Source of the DNA: Lachnospiraceae bacterium 10-1
Lineage (GTDB): Bacteria > Bacillota > Clostridia > Lachnospirales > Lachnospiraceae
DNA: 64,000 nt
Direction of reading: 5' to 3'
NCBI GenBank assembly: GCA_000403495.2
Contig: KE159799.1
Location: 722,782 to 786,781 of the forward strand
Below the pieces are notes generated by a model that ran no database searches, was not told the DNA's origin, and worked only from the letters and a program-made list of their open reading frames with translations. Below are positions 34,100-42,243 of this stretch, piece by piece (the stretch's first letter is position 1; every line of letters begins with the position of its first letter). The translations under genes and the position numbers were made by a program.

Positions 34100-34984
34100 T
34101 CACAAGATTCCATATTCTTTCATGGCTTTTTCAAGCTTAATCTTGTTTTCCTCTTCCATATCTGTAAGGGGCGGTCTTAAAGAACCTGCTTCTTTTCCCA
34201 TCAGATTAAGTGCCATTTTAACAGGAATGGGATTTACTTCGCAAAAAAGTGCATTGCAAAGAGGAATTGCCCGATACTGCTCCGCACAGCTCCCCTCAAT
34301 ATCTCCTGCAAAGAACTTTGCACAAATCTCATGGGTTTGCTTAGGTGCCACATTGGAAAGTACGGAAATAACTCCTTTTCCGCCAAGGGCAAGCAGCGGC
34401 ACAATCTGGTCGTCATTTCCCGAATACAGATCAACCTTTCCTTTTGCAAGGGACATCAGCTTTACAATCTGGCTGATATTGCCGCTGGCTTCCTTAACTC
34501 CGACAATATTCTCCACATCCGTGCAAAGACGTACAATCGTTTCCGGCGCGATATTGCAACCAGTACGACTGGGCACATTGTAAAGTATACATGGAATCTT
34601 AACAGAATCTGCAATTGTTTTATAATGCTTATACAAACCATTCTGGGTTGCCTTATTGTAATAAGGAGTAACCAAAAGCAAAGCATCCGCACCGGATTTT
34701 TCTGCCTCGGTGGAAAGATAAACCGCAGTTTCCGTACAGTTAGAGCCCGTGCCTGCCACTACCGGAATACGCCCTGCCACCTTTTCCACACAATATTTTA
34801 TTACATCCAGGTGCTCCTCATGGGTTAATGTGGATGACTCTCCTGTTGTTCCGCACACAATAATAGCATCTGTTCCGCCTGATATCTGATCTTCAATCAA
34901 TTCAGCAAATTTCTCATAATTCACTTCCCCATTTGCCTTAAAAGGTGTAACTATCGCAACACCAGCTCCCGTAAAAACAGCCAT
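34100..34984 (-). CDS. dapA: 4-hydroxy-tetrahydrodipicolinate synthase
   Basis: 294 residues from the ATG at 34984, which has AAGGAGG eight bases upstream; a longer frame upstream overlaps the riboswitch leader and is not used. Signature motifs: GTTGESSTLTHEEH, the Tyr of ILYNVPSRTGCN and the Schiff-base lysine in IVGVKEASGNISQ. It condenses pyruvate with aspartate semialdehyde, the first committed step to lysine and diaminopimelate. It is directly downstream of a lysine riboswitch, so it should be repressed by lysine. dapB and fbp follow. Confidence 0.97.
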   Translation of the reverse strand: MAVFTGAGVAIVTPFKANGEVNYEKFAELIEDQISGGTDAIIVCGTTGESSTLTHEEHLDVIKYCVEKVAGRIPVVAGTGSNCTETAVYLSTEAEKSGADALLLVTPYYNKATQNGLYKHYKTIADSVKIPCILYNVPSRTGCNIAPETIVRLCTDVENIVGVKEASGNISQIVKLMSLAKGKVDLYSGNDDQIVPLLALGGKGVISVLSNVAPKQTHEICAKFFAGDIEGSCAEQYRAIPLCNALFCEVNPIPVKMALNLMGKEAGSLRPPLTDMEEENKIKLEKAMKEYGIL

Positions 34985-35124
34985 ATCAAAATCCTCCTTG
35001 TTTTCCGAAGGAAAATCCGAGCCCCCTTGGCGAGGAGAGGATTTATCCTCCTTATTTTTTGTTAAAAAAAATCGATGCTTCCTTCCGCGCACCGACTACC
35101 TCAAAAATATCTCTTCATCGGATA

Positions 35125-35310
35125 GCGCCCCATCAGCAGCCTTTCATAACTGCAAATGACAGTCATACAGTTATTCACTGTATGCCCAAGAATCCGATCA
35201 CAGCCTTCAGATTCTTTCGGCGTTTTTTCCTTTCATTTTCCTTCTTCTGTGCCTGCCACATCCAAAAAACTACTCATAAAACACGCAACCTCTACCTCAA
35301 AATCCTATGT
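35125..35310 (-). promoter_or_regulatory. Lysine riboswitch (L-box) upstream of dapA
   Basis: On the minus strand the conserved L-box elements appear in order: GAGGTAGAGGTTGCG near 35300, AGTAG, GAAGGAAAATGAAAGG, CGCCGAAAG, GGCTGTGATCGG, TTGGGCATACAGTG with ACTGTATGACTGTCATT, and GTTATGAAAGGCTGCTGATG near 35135. After the aptamer a CGATG...CATCG stem followed by nine T (RNA-sense, near 35064-35075) is a likely terminator in the expression platform. Lysine binding would therefore stop transcription before dapA. Confidence 0.93.
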
Positions 35311-35414
35311 AATTATCTTTTATGAAACTATCATAGCACTATGCCAAAGCACTGTCAACGCACAGATGCTATGATTTCATGCTTATCATATTGCAAAAAA
35401 TGCTGCTACAACAG

Positions 35415-35909
35415 TTACCCTTTTATCTTAACCGTCTCTATCCTGGAAATCTCATCCGCCAGCAGGCTGATCTCATCATTTAAAGAAATTCCGGTTAAGA
35501 TGACGTCCGTTTCCTCGTCCCTTGCTTCCAGAAGATTTTTTAAATCTTCCACTGTAATAATGCTGTTATCAATCAATCCTAACAGTTCATCCAAAATCAG
35601 CAGGTCGCATTCGCCGGTAGAGAGAACTTTTTTGGCAAAATTAATACCGTTTTTAATATTGATGATTTCCTCTGTCTTTTTCTCCTCGGAAAGTTCCGCA
35701 AAGTTTAAGTCTGACTTCTCAAAGCGGAAAATTTTGATCTCCGGCTCCAGCCTTCCCAAAAATTCCGAGTCAGCAAGTCCTTTTCCCTTTAAAAACTGTA
35801 TGATCATTACACTCTTTCCCAAAGCTGCCATCATCACCGCTTCTCCAAGCGCTGCCGGTGATTTTCCATGTCCGTCCCCACTGTATATATGCACAATTCC
35901 CTGCCTCAT
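35415..35909 (-). CDS. cobO: ATP:corrinoid adenosyltransferase (CobO/BtuR-like)
   Basis: 164 residues from the ATG at 35909, preceded by GAGGTG. The N-terminal P-loop VHIYSGDGHGKSPAALGEA is the hallmark of the CobA/CobO/BtuR family, which transfers the adenosyl group of ATP to cob(I)alamin. Walker B-like LLILDELLGLID and the ARDEETDVILTG stretch follow. No other cobalamin genes are nearby, so it probably serves salvage. A lone gene between the riboswitch leader and the MGMT-like gene. An alternative use on another corrinoid cannot be excluded. Confidence 0.88.
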   Translation of the reverse strand: MRQGIVHIYSGDGHGKSPAALGEAVMMAALGKSVMIIQFLKGKGLADSEFLGRLEPEIKIFRFEKSDLNFAELSEEKKTEEIINIKNGINFAKKVLSTGECDLLILDELLGLIDNSIITVEDLKNLLEARDEETDVILTGISLNDEISLLADEISRIETVKIKG

Positions 35910-36033
35910 AATACACCTCACCCGAGTACTTTCTGCCGCATTTTGGCAATATATTTTAAAATATGTTATTTATCGTATCATAAAAGTGTACAAAAATCAA
36001 CATTTGTTCAGCAAGCAGCAAAATGGTACTTAT

Positions 36034-36510
36034 TTATAAAGTAAATAATGCATCCTTATAATTTTTTACATAATATTTTATGTTTGTCCTGCCCTTTTGA
36101 AGGATAATATGCCCTTCTTTTTCCAGCATTTCTTTTTGTGCTTTAATTCCACCGGGATATTTGGAATTTAACTCTCCCTTTGCCTTTAAAATTCTCCAAT
36201 ATGGGGTTTTGTCATTTTCTCTTTGCTCGCTTGCCCATGCCGCTATTGAAACAAAAATTCCTGCGGTAATGGGTTCCGTAAAATCAGCTCCGTTTTGTTT
36301 TGCAAAATATTCTCTTATTTCCCCTACCGTAAGCAGTTTTCCAAAAGGTACACGACGCATTACTTTATCATATGCAATGGGAGGCGCAAAGTACATTCTG
36401 TCCCCGCCATATTTTTCTATGCTTTTTTCATCCGTTATGATCTGAACTTTGGGCATATCTTTGCTATCATAAAGCATAGCATTAAAATCTTTTTTGTCTT
36501 CGTTTGCCAT
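36034..36510 (-). CDS. MGMT-family (alkyltransferase-like) protein without the acceptor cysteine
   Basis: 158 residues. The region VPFGKLLTVGEIREYFAKQ...IAAWASEQRENDKTPYWRILKAKGEL...GGIKAQKEMLEKEGH aligns with the DNA-binding domain of O6-methylguanine methyltransferases. At the active site, where PCHR would be, it has TPYWR, so it cannot accept an alkyl group. Such alkyltransferase-like proteins bind alkyl lesions and flag them for excision repair. An N-terminal 50 residues is additional. The gap to the next gene (36511-36740) holds nothing I can support. Confidence 0.78.
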   Translation of the reverse strand: MANEDKKDFNAMLYDSKDMPKVQIITDEKSIEKYGGDRMYFAPPIAYDKVMRRVPFGKLLTVGEIREYFAKQNGADFTEPITAGIFVSIAAWASEQRENDKTPYWRILKAKGELNSKYPGGIKAQKEMLEKEGHIILQKGRTNIKYYVKNYKDALFTL

Positions 36511-36740
36511 AATCTATTCCCTCCTGCCCAAAGCATATCCTAAAAAAGCCGACCATGCAATGAGACAGTTTTAAAAATTTATATTTTTCTTCTCCCCAAT
36601 TCCAGACAGCCTATAATTCCCTGATTACCATTATGGCTTGCCGAAACAATATAATTTTCCATATGGCTGATCCCATCTGTCTTAAGATATTAGTTAAGCG
36701 GTTCTGCCCTCCTTCGCCGGATTTCCGGAAACAACTGCTT

Positions 36741-37133
36741 TCACATAATCTGGCAAAATTCGATTTCTTCCCCTGTTGGACTTTTGATCTTAAAATAGCG
36801 AATTCCCCGTTCCCAAAAGGTAGAGATTTGTTCAATTCCATTTGTGGTTATGCAGCAGCCCTGTTCTACGCACTCTTTGTAGTCAGCTTCTATATCTGCC
36901 GATTCTAATGCAATATGATCTATCTTTCCGGCTTGTTCCTTGGAAACGGGAATGGATGGCTGATAAATTTCATATACAAAACCATTCCCTTTCAGAAAAA
37001 ACACCTTTTCCCCGGCAGGCGTCTTAAACTCTCCGATTTTTTGAAATCCAAGTATGTTCTGATACCATGCTACATCTTCTACTACATGATTTGTGGCAAG
37101 ACCAATGTGTGCCATCTTTCTGTCCTTAAGCAT
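36741..37133 (-). CDS. VOC-family (glyoxalase-like) protein at the end of the sugar regulon
   Basis: 130 residues. The vicinal oxygen chelate fold is shown by MAHIGLATNHVVEDVAWYQNI (first metal His), KVFFLKGNGFVYEIYQ, IDHIALESADIEADYKEC and the end IKSPTGEEIEFCQ (last Glu). It could be an isomerase, epimerase or lyase for the compound handled by the regulon. The start is uncertain: AGGAGG lies 11 bases before the chosen ATG, and a GTG 12 bases earlier sits too close to it. It begins 25 bp after the permease stop, so it is co-transcribed with the importer. Confidence 0.82.
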   Translation of the reverse strand: MLKDRKMAHIGLATNHVVEDVAWYQNILGFQKIGEFKTPAGEKVFFLKGNGFVYEIYQPSIPVSKEQAGKIDHIALESADIEADYKECVEQGCCITTNGIEQISTFWERGIRYFKIKSPTGEEIEFCQIM

Positions 37134-37157
37134 ATTCCTTTGCACCTCCTAAAAGTT

Positions 37158-38132
37158 TCATATCCGTTTACGTCTCTTAAATTTGATTCCACTTCCTTTC
37201 AGAATCAAATCCACTACCACTGCAATAATAAGAACTGCACCCTCCACGATAAACTGGTACACCGTTCCAATTCCCAGCAAATTCATTCCATTTGATAAAT
37301 TTCCTAATATTAACGCACCAATCAAAGTACCCACCAAAGATCCCTGCCCTCCGAGCAGACTTGTCCCACCTAAAATAATAGCAACAATTACTTCAAACTC
37401 AATCCCGGAAGTGCTTAAATTGGGATCTCCTGAGCTGATTCGGGAGGACATCAGTATACCTGCAAAAGAAGACATTAATCCGGTTAAAATATAAAGCACA
37501 CAGGAAACAGCCTTGACATTTACACCGGAAAGTCTTGCTGTCTCTGCATTTCCGCCAATTGCATAGGCGTATTTGCCAAGCAGTGTTTTATTTAGTATAA
37601 CATAAAATAAAATAAAAACCACTGCCGCAAGAATCACCATCAGCGGAATTGGGCCTGCATATACAGACACCCATCCAAAGTTCTTTGGAAGTCCCTGCAC
37701 AATGGCATAGCTGTTACTCAATACATAGGCAAATCCTTTGGTAATATACCATGTTCCCAAAGTTGCTATCATTGCGGGAACTTTTGCTATCACCACAAGA
37801 AATCCGCTGAATGCGCCTGCTGCGGCACCAATCATAAGGGAAAAAACAATTGCCACAGGAAGGCTGACTCCTGCCACACATAATTTTGCCAGTACCACAC
37901 TAGTAAGCGCCATAACCCCTGCCGGAGATAAATCCATTCCTCCTGATATCATAAGTACTGTAGCAGCACTTGCAATTATAATCAATGTAGATTCCTGTCT
38001 GATAATATTAATCAAATTTCTGTAGTTCAAATATTTGTCGCTAATGCAGGACAAAGCAATCATAATTGTAACTAAAATAACTAAAGTTGCCATTCTCTGA
38101 ATCATATTTGTATTCAATTTAACTCGCTTCAT
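37158..38132 (-). CDS. Ribose-type ABC importer, permease
   Basis: 324 residues, about eight to ten transmembrane segments. The RbsC/BPD_transp_2 family is recognised from ISGGMDLSPAGVMALTSVV, GFLVVIAKVPAMIATLGTWYI, IGGNAETARLSGVNVKAV and EVIVAIILGGTSLLGGQGSL. It forms the membrane channel for a sugar or sugar-like ligand with the ATPase encoded immediately upstream; the two genes overlap by 14 bp. Ligand not determinable. Confidence 0.94.
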   Translation of the reverse strand: MKRVKLNTNMIQRMATLVILVTIMIALSCISDKYLNYRNLINIIRQESTLIIIASAATVLMISGGMDLSPAGVMALTSVVLAKLCVAGVSLPVAIVFSLMIGAAAGAFSGFLVVIAKVPAMIATLGTWYITKGFAYVLSNSYAIVQGLPKNFGWVSVYAGPIPLMVILAAVVFILFYVILNKTLLGKYAYAIGGNAETARLSGVNVKAVSCVLYILTGLMSSFAGILMSSRISSGDPNLSTSGIEFEVIVAIILGGTSLLGGQGSLVGTLIGALILGNLSNGMNLLGIGTVYQFIVEGAVLIIAVVVDLILKGSGIKFKRRKRI

Positions 38133-39633
38133 TCATTTCAACCCCCATTGCATACATCATAACCTGATCCTCTGTAATTGCTTCTCCACTGAGTTCACCG
38201 CTTATTCTTCCATCCTTCATCACCAGAACTCTGTTGCTTAAATGAATGATTTCCATCAAATCAGAGGAAACTACAATAATGCCAATTCCTTCCCTCGCCA
38301 ATTGATCAATTAATTGATAAATTTCCGCTTTTGCGCCCACATCAATCCCCTGCGTAGGTTCATCCAGCAATAAAACCGCAGGAGAAATACTAAGCCATTT
38401 TGCCACCACTACTTTTTGAGCGTTGCCTCCGCTTAAATTCTGAATCATCTGACCGGATCCGGCAGTCTTTATTTTTAATTTTTGAATATAATTTTCCGTA
38501 ATGAAATCCTCATCCTTTTTCCGGAGAAATCCCATTTTTGCCTTCATCTGGGAATAAATTAACGTGAGATTATCTTTTACGCTTAAGCACCCAATAATTC
38601 CCTGCGACTTTCTTTCTTCCGGTACAAAACCAATCCCATCCCTGACTGCATCTTTCGGAAAATGAATAAACACCTTTTTCCCATTTATCAGTATTTCTCC
38701 CGTCCATTTAGGATCTGCTCCGAAAACAGCTCTCAACACCTCACTCCGTCCTGAACCGACTAAGCCTGCAAATCCCAGAATTTCCCCCTGATATAGGGAA
38801 AAAGAAATATCCTTAATGTAAGAATTGCTTATATTTCTCACTTCCAGAAGCTTCATCCCCCGACTGCGTTTTTTATCGGGATATACGTCACTTAATTCCC
38901 TTCCAACCATCTTTACAATCAACTGTTCCATTTTAATCTTGTCTTTGTCAAAAGTTCCCACGTAGGCACCATCCTTTAACACGCTGATGCGATCGCCAAT
39001 CTCAAAAATCTCATCCATGCGGTGAGAAATATATATAAGCGTTATGCCTTCTTTTTTTAAATGCCTTATAATAGCAAAAAGAAGCTTTACTTCTTTATCA
39101 TTAAGCATGGCTGTAGGCTCATCCAGAACAATTACCTTTGCTTTCTGAGCCAGTGCCTTCGCCAGCATCACCATCTGTTTCTGGGCAATGCTCAGGCTTC
39201 CCATCAGGGTATGCGGATTGATCTCCAGTCCTGCCTTTTTCAAATACGGTACTGCAAACTGTACATTCTTTTTTACCAGGTTAAACCCACACCTGGATTT
39301 TTCCATTCCCAGCACAAAATTATCCACAATAGAAATTTTATCAATAGTATTCATTTCCTGATAAACAACCGTAATGCCAGCCTCTGCTGCCTCAGACGGA
39401 TTATGTATTTCAACCTGTTTTCCGTCTATATAAATTTTACCCTCTGTAATGTCGTAAGCGCCTGACAGAATTTTCATCAGGGTAGATTTTCCTGCCCCAT
39501 TTTCACCTACCAGACAATGAACCTCTCCCCTTTTTACGTCAAAGCTGATGTCATCCAGCGCTTTTACCGATCCAAATTGTTTTTTTACATTTTCAAACCG
39601 TAATAGAATATCATCAGTCATATTACTGCTCAT
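38119..39633 (-). CDS. Ribose-type ABC importer, tandem ATPase
   Basis: 504 residues from the ATG at 39633 (GGAGG five bases upstream). Two ABC domains: the first with Walker A GENGAGKSTLMKIL, signature GSLSIAQKQM and Walker B VIVLDEPTAML; the second with GLVGSGRSEVL (degenerate Walker A, usual in RbsA), signature LSGGNAQKVVVAKWL and LLLDEPTQGIDVGAK. This is the standard RbsA/MglA layout and should be functional. It follows the binding-protein gene after an intercistronic hairpin and overlaps the permease. Confidence 0.96.
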   Translation of the reverse strand: MSSNMTDDILLRFENVKKQFGSVKALDDISFDVKRGEVHCLVGENGAGKSTLMKILSGAYDITEGKIYIDGKQVEIHNPSEAAEAGITVVYQEMNTIDKISIVDNFVLGMEKSRCGFNLVKKNVQFAVPYLKKAGLEINPHTLMGSLSIAQKQMVMLAKALAQKAKVIVLDEPTAMLNDKEVKLLFAIIRHLKKEGITLIYISHRMDEIFEIGDRISVLKDGAYVGTFDKDKIKMEQLIVKMVGRELSDVYPDKKRSRGMKLLEVRNISNSYIKDISFSLYQGEILGFAGLVGSGRSEVLRAVFGADPKWTGEILINGKKVFIHFPKDAVRDGIGFVPEERKSQGIIGCLSVKDNLTLIYSQMKAKMGFLRKKDEDFITENYIQKLKIKTAGSGQMIQNLSGGNAQKVVVAKWLSISPAVLLLDEPTQGIDVGAKAEIYQLIDQLAREGIGIIVVSSDLMEIIHLSNRVLVMKDGRISGELSGEAITEDQVMMYAMGVEMNEAS

Positions 39634-39646
39634 GTTTTCCTCCATA

Positions 39647-39673
39647 AGAGCCTGTTCCTGTGAACAGGCCCTC
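39647..39673 (-). other. Intercistronic stem-loop between binding-protein and ATPase genes
   Basis: A perfect core stem GCCTGTTC / GAACAGGC with a 4-base loop, extended by AGAG/CTCT. It lies directly after the binding-protein stop. There is no T-run; such hairpins commonly protect the binding-protein mRNA 3' end so that it is made in excess of the membrane parts. Confidence 0.7.
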
Positions 39674-39684
39674 TTTCTCATAAC

Positions 39685-40743
39685 TTATTCAAAGTTTTCT
39701 TTTACCCACGCATCAGCAGTTTCTTTGGTTACACTGACAATCTCCATTTTTTCAGAATATCCCTCATCTGCCAGAAGCTCCCCGTTTATAACCTTTGAAA
39801 GCAATTCCCATGCAGTTTCTGCCATAATTCTTGGAGAATTTCCTGCAACCGCTTTTAAAGCACTGTCAGCATCCTTAAGCTCCGCGCAGTCTGTCTCAGT
39901 GCCATCTACACAGGCAACCAGTGAATCCGCCGGCGTCCCCTTGTCTACTTCACGTAAGGCATCTAAGGCTCCCAAGCCCGAATCGGCATTGATGCCAAAA
40001 ATTACATTTATCTCTGGATGTGCCTGCACCATATCTTCTGTTGCGGTTAATGATGTGGAACGTGAACCTCCCCCATCTACCGTCTGCACCAGTTCAAATT
40101 CCGGATAAATGGTCTGAAAGCCTTCTACAAACCCCTGCACTCTTAAAGCACATACAGGTGCTGAATACAGATCAACTGCGCCTCCCACGGGAATTTCATC
40201 CTCTCCATGATTTTCTTTCCAATACTCTGCCGCTGCAACACCTGCCACTCGTCCGAATTCCATATGATCTGTTACCACCATAGGACAGATTTCCTCATCA
40301 GGCTGAATATTAAAGGTTACAACAGGAATCCCTGCGTCTATCAGTTTTTTTACCTGTGTTGTCAGCGTGGAAGATTCCAGTCCGCAGGTAATAACTCCAT
40401 CCGGCCTCATGGCAATAATATCGTCTATAATATTATTAAAGGTTGTAACATCACTATTAATGTCCATAATCGTCAATTCAAAATCATTTTCCTGTGCAAG
40501 ACGTTCTAACGTATGCTGCACGTTCAACCAGAAATTAATCTGTTGGGACTGGACAGTTGCCACAATTTGGAGCTTATTTTCCGCAACAGCCTTTTCCATA
40601 CCTGAGCCTTCTCCTGTTTTCTCCTGCGTCTCCTCTTCGGACTGTACTACCTGACCTTCTCCTCCTGTGTTTCTATTTCCACAGGCTGTCATAGCAAAGC
40701 ATAATGCAATTATTACAATTGTTCGAAACAACTTCTTTTTCAT
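39685..40743 (-). CDS. Ribose-type ABC importer, substrate-binding lipoprotein
   Basis: 352 residues. Signal peptide with lipobox MTAC at about residues 18-21 (FAMTACGNR). The body is a periplasmic-binding-protein-like type I fold: VATVQSQQINFWLNVQHTLE, DDIIAMRPDGVITCGLES, GIPVVTFNIQPDEEICPMVV and FGINADSGLGALDALREV. Ligand is unknown but belongs to the sugar or sugar-acid group. It starts 25 bp after the FAD oxidoreductase stop. The acidic linker after the lipobox is typical. Confidence 0.94.
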   Translation of the reverse strand: MKKKLFRTIVIIALCFAMTACGNRNTGGEGQVVQSEEETQEKTGEGSGMEKAVAENKLQIVATVQSQQINFWLNVQHTLERLAQENDFELTIMDINSDVTTFNNIIDDIIAMRPDGVITCGLESSTLTTQVKKLIDAGIPVVTFNIQPDEEICPMVVTDHMEFGRVAGVAAAEYWKENHGEDEIPVGGAVDLYSAPVCALRVQGFVEGFQTIYPEFELVQTVDGGGSRSTSLTATEDMVQAHPEINVIFGINADSGLGALDALREVDKGTPADSLVACVDGTETDCAELKDADSALKAVAGNSPRIMAETAWELLSKVINGELLADEGYSEKMEIVSVTKETADAWVKENFE

Positions 40744-40768
40744 CTTGAATTTTCCTCCTGCTGTATTT

Positions 40769-42163
40769 TTATTTGATATATTTTTCTAATAAAGACGGAT
40801 CCCTTTTCAGAGGACTTTCATACTCCGGATAAGCTTCCACTGCCGGTACAGGAACAGGATCAATAATCGCTCCATGTGCAAGCAGTTTTTCCTGAATTTT
40901 CTTCACCGCTATCTCTCTTACGGAGATTCCCTCCTCAATGCTAAGCGCGCTGGCAGTTCCGGCTGCTTCTCCCATCGCCATACATACACCAGAGCACAAT
41001 ACGCCGCTGGTAGCATCCTCATCCGAAGAAACACACTTTCCCGCCACCAACAGATTGTCAATTTCCGTCTTCGGAATCATTACCCCGTAGGGCACGCCAT
41101 AATACTCACCTGGCGTCAAATAATATAAAATATTCTGTCCACCCACCTCAGGACTATGCAGATCAATTCCATAAGCAGTAATTGCAATGCGGTCCTCCAT
41201 AATTTCCTTGTTTAAAATAATATCCTTTGTCATGGACTTCATGCCTGCCAAATGAGGCTGGCAAATCGTCCCTGCTGCCGGTGCAGAATCAATCATGTAA
41301 GCATCCTCAAATCCAGTCCAGTTTTCTTTCAGCCATTTAAGCACCTGTTGACACTGTTTTCTGCATTGAATCGTCGCCTGCGTAAAGTCCTCCGCACTTG
41401 TCTCACTTCCAATATAGCGTGTCATCTCCACCCGAAACTCGCCTTCACGAAGAAGGGGAAAAAAATTAACCGCACCATAGGGAATTTCCTTCACTCCCGG
41501 CTTATAAGATGGTGTTATATTTTTCACATTTCCCACCCGGAACATTAATGTCATAGAGCCTTTCCGTCCCACACCTCTACACTCGGCTCCTGCTGCTCTT
41601 GCCGCCACCAGATTTCCACTGCAGTCAATTACCCGTTTTGCCAAAATCACCTGTCTTCCAGAACGATTTTCAATCACCACACCCGTAACCTTGTTTCCTT
41701 CCATAAGCACATCTGTTACCATTGTGTAATAAAATACTTTCACTCCGTGTTCTTCCATTAGTTCGTCTGCTGACAGCTTAAACGCTTCCGGATCCCAGGG
41801 AGTAATTTGCAGGTCATTTTCACAACGGGATTTATCAAAGGGATAATACTTGTTGGATTTAATAAGCTCATACCCTCTGATTGCCCCTCCTTTTTCCACC
41901 ATACGGTCAACCAGCTTTTCAAAAACACCCTTAATTAGTATTTTGTCCCCTGATACAGCCACTCCTGCCTCACAATTGGTAATAAATCCATTTGTGAGAA
42001 GTCCTCCCAGTGCGCCATACATATCGACAATTGCTGTGTCAGCTCCATTTTGGGCTGCTCCAATAGCTGCACCGATACCGCCTGCGCCTCCTCCAACTAC
42101 CAACACGTCCACCTGCGCTGCTACACTGCATTCCTGACCGGGCAGTGTTATTTTCTTTGTCAT
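40769..42163 (-). CDS. FAD-dependent oxidoreductase (FAD_oxidored family)
   Basis: 464 residues from the ATG at 42163 (AAAGGAG upstream). The dinucleotide-binding motif is VDVLVVGGGAGGIGAAIGAAQNG (glycines at about residues 22-29), with ALGGLL after it and NLLVAGKCVSSDEDATSG...CMAMGEAAGTASAL near the end. The family oxidises or reduces small hydroxy compounds; the substrate here is probably the ligand of the adjacent importer. It has its own candidate promoter at 42204-42232. First gene of the importer part of the regulon. Confidence 0.88.
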   Translation of the reverse strand: MTKKITLPGQECSVAAQVDVLVVGGGAGGIGAAIGAAQNGADTAIVDMYGALGGLLTNGFITNCEAGVAVSGDKILIKGVFEKLVDRMVEKGGAIRGYELIKSNKYYPFDKSRCENDLQITPWDPEAFKLSADELMEEHGVKVFYYTMVTDVLMEGNKVTGVVIENRSGRQVILAKRVIDCSGNLVAARAAGAECRGVGRKGSMTLMFRVGNVKNITPSYKPGVKEIPYGAVNFFPLLREGEFRVEMTRYIGSETSAEDFTQATIQCRKQCQQVLKWLKENWTGFEDAYMIDSAPAAGTICQPHLAGMKSMTKDIILNKEIMEDRIAITAYGIDLHSPEVGGQNILYYLTPGEYYGVPYGVMIPKTEIDNLLVAGKCVSSDEDATSGVLCSGVCMAMGEAAGTASALSIEEGISVREIAVKKIQEKLLAHGAIIDPVPVPAVEAYPEYESPLKRDPSLLEKYIK

Positions 42164-42203
42164 CGCTGCACTCCTTTCTCCTACCTTTTTTATTGATATC
42201 TTA

Positions 42204-42232
42204 ATTGTAGTGATGACACAGAGGCGCAGCAA
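42204..42232 (-). promoter_or_regulatory. Candidate promoter of the oxidoreductase-importer operon
   Basis: On the minus strand TTGCTG (42227-42232), a 17-bp spacer and TACAAT (42204-42209), about 40 bp before the start codon. The 80-bp gap is short, so any binding site for the upstream AraC-type regulator would overlap the ATPase-like gene end. Confidence 0.55.
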
Positions 42233-42243
42233 CGCGTCAACCT

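Noticed and set aside
36511-36740. Short frames between the VOC and MGMT-like genes
   Set aside because: The candidates are under 30 codons or overlap the VOC gene and lack ribosome binding sites.
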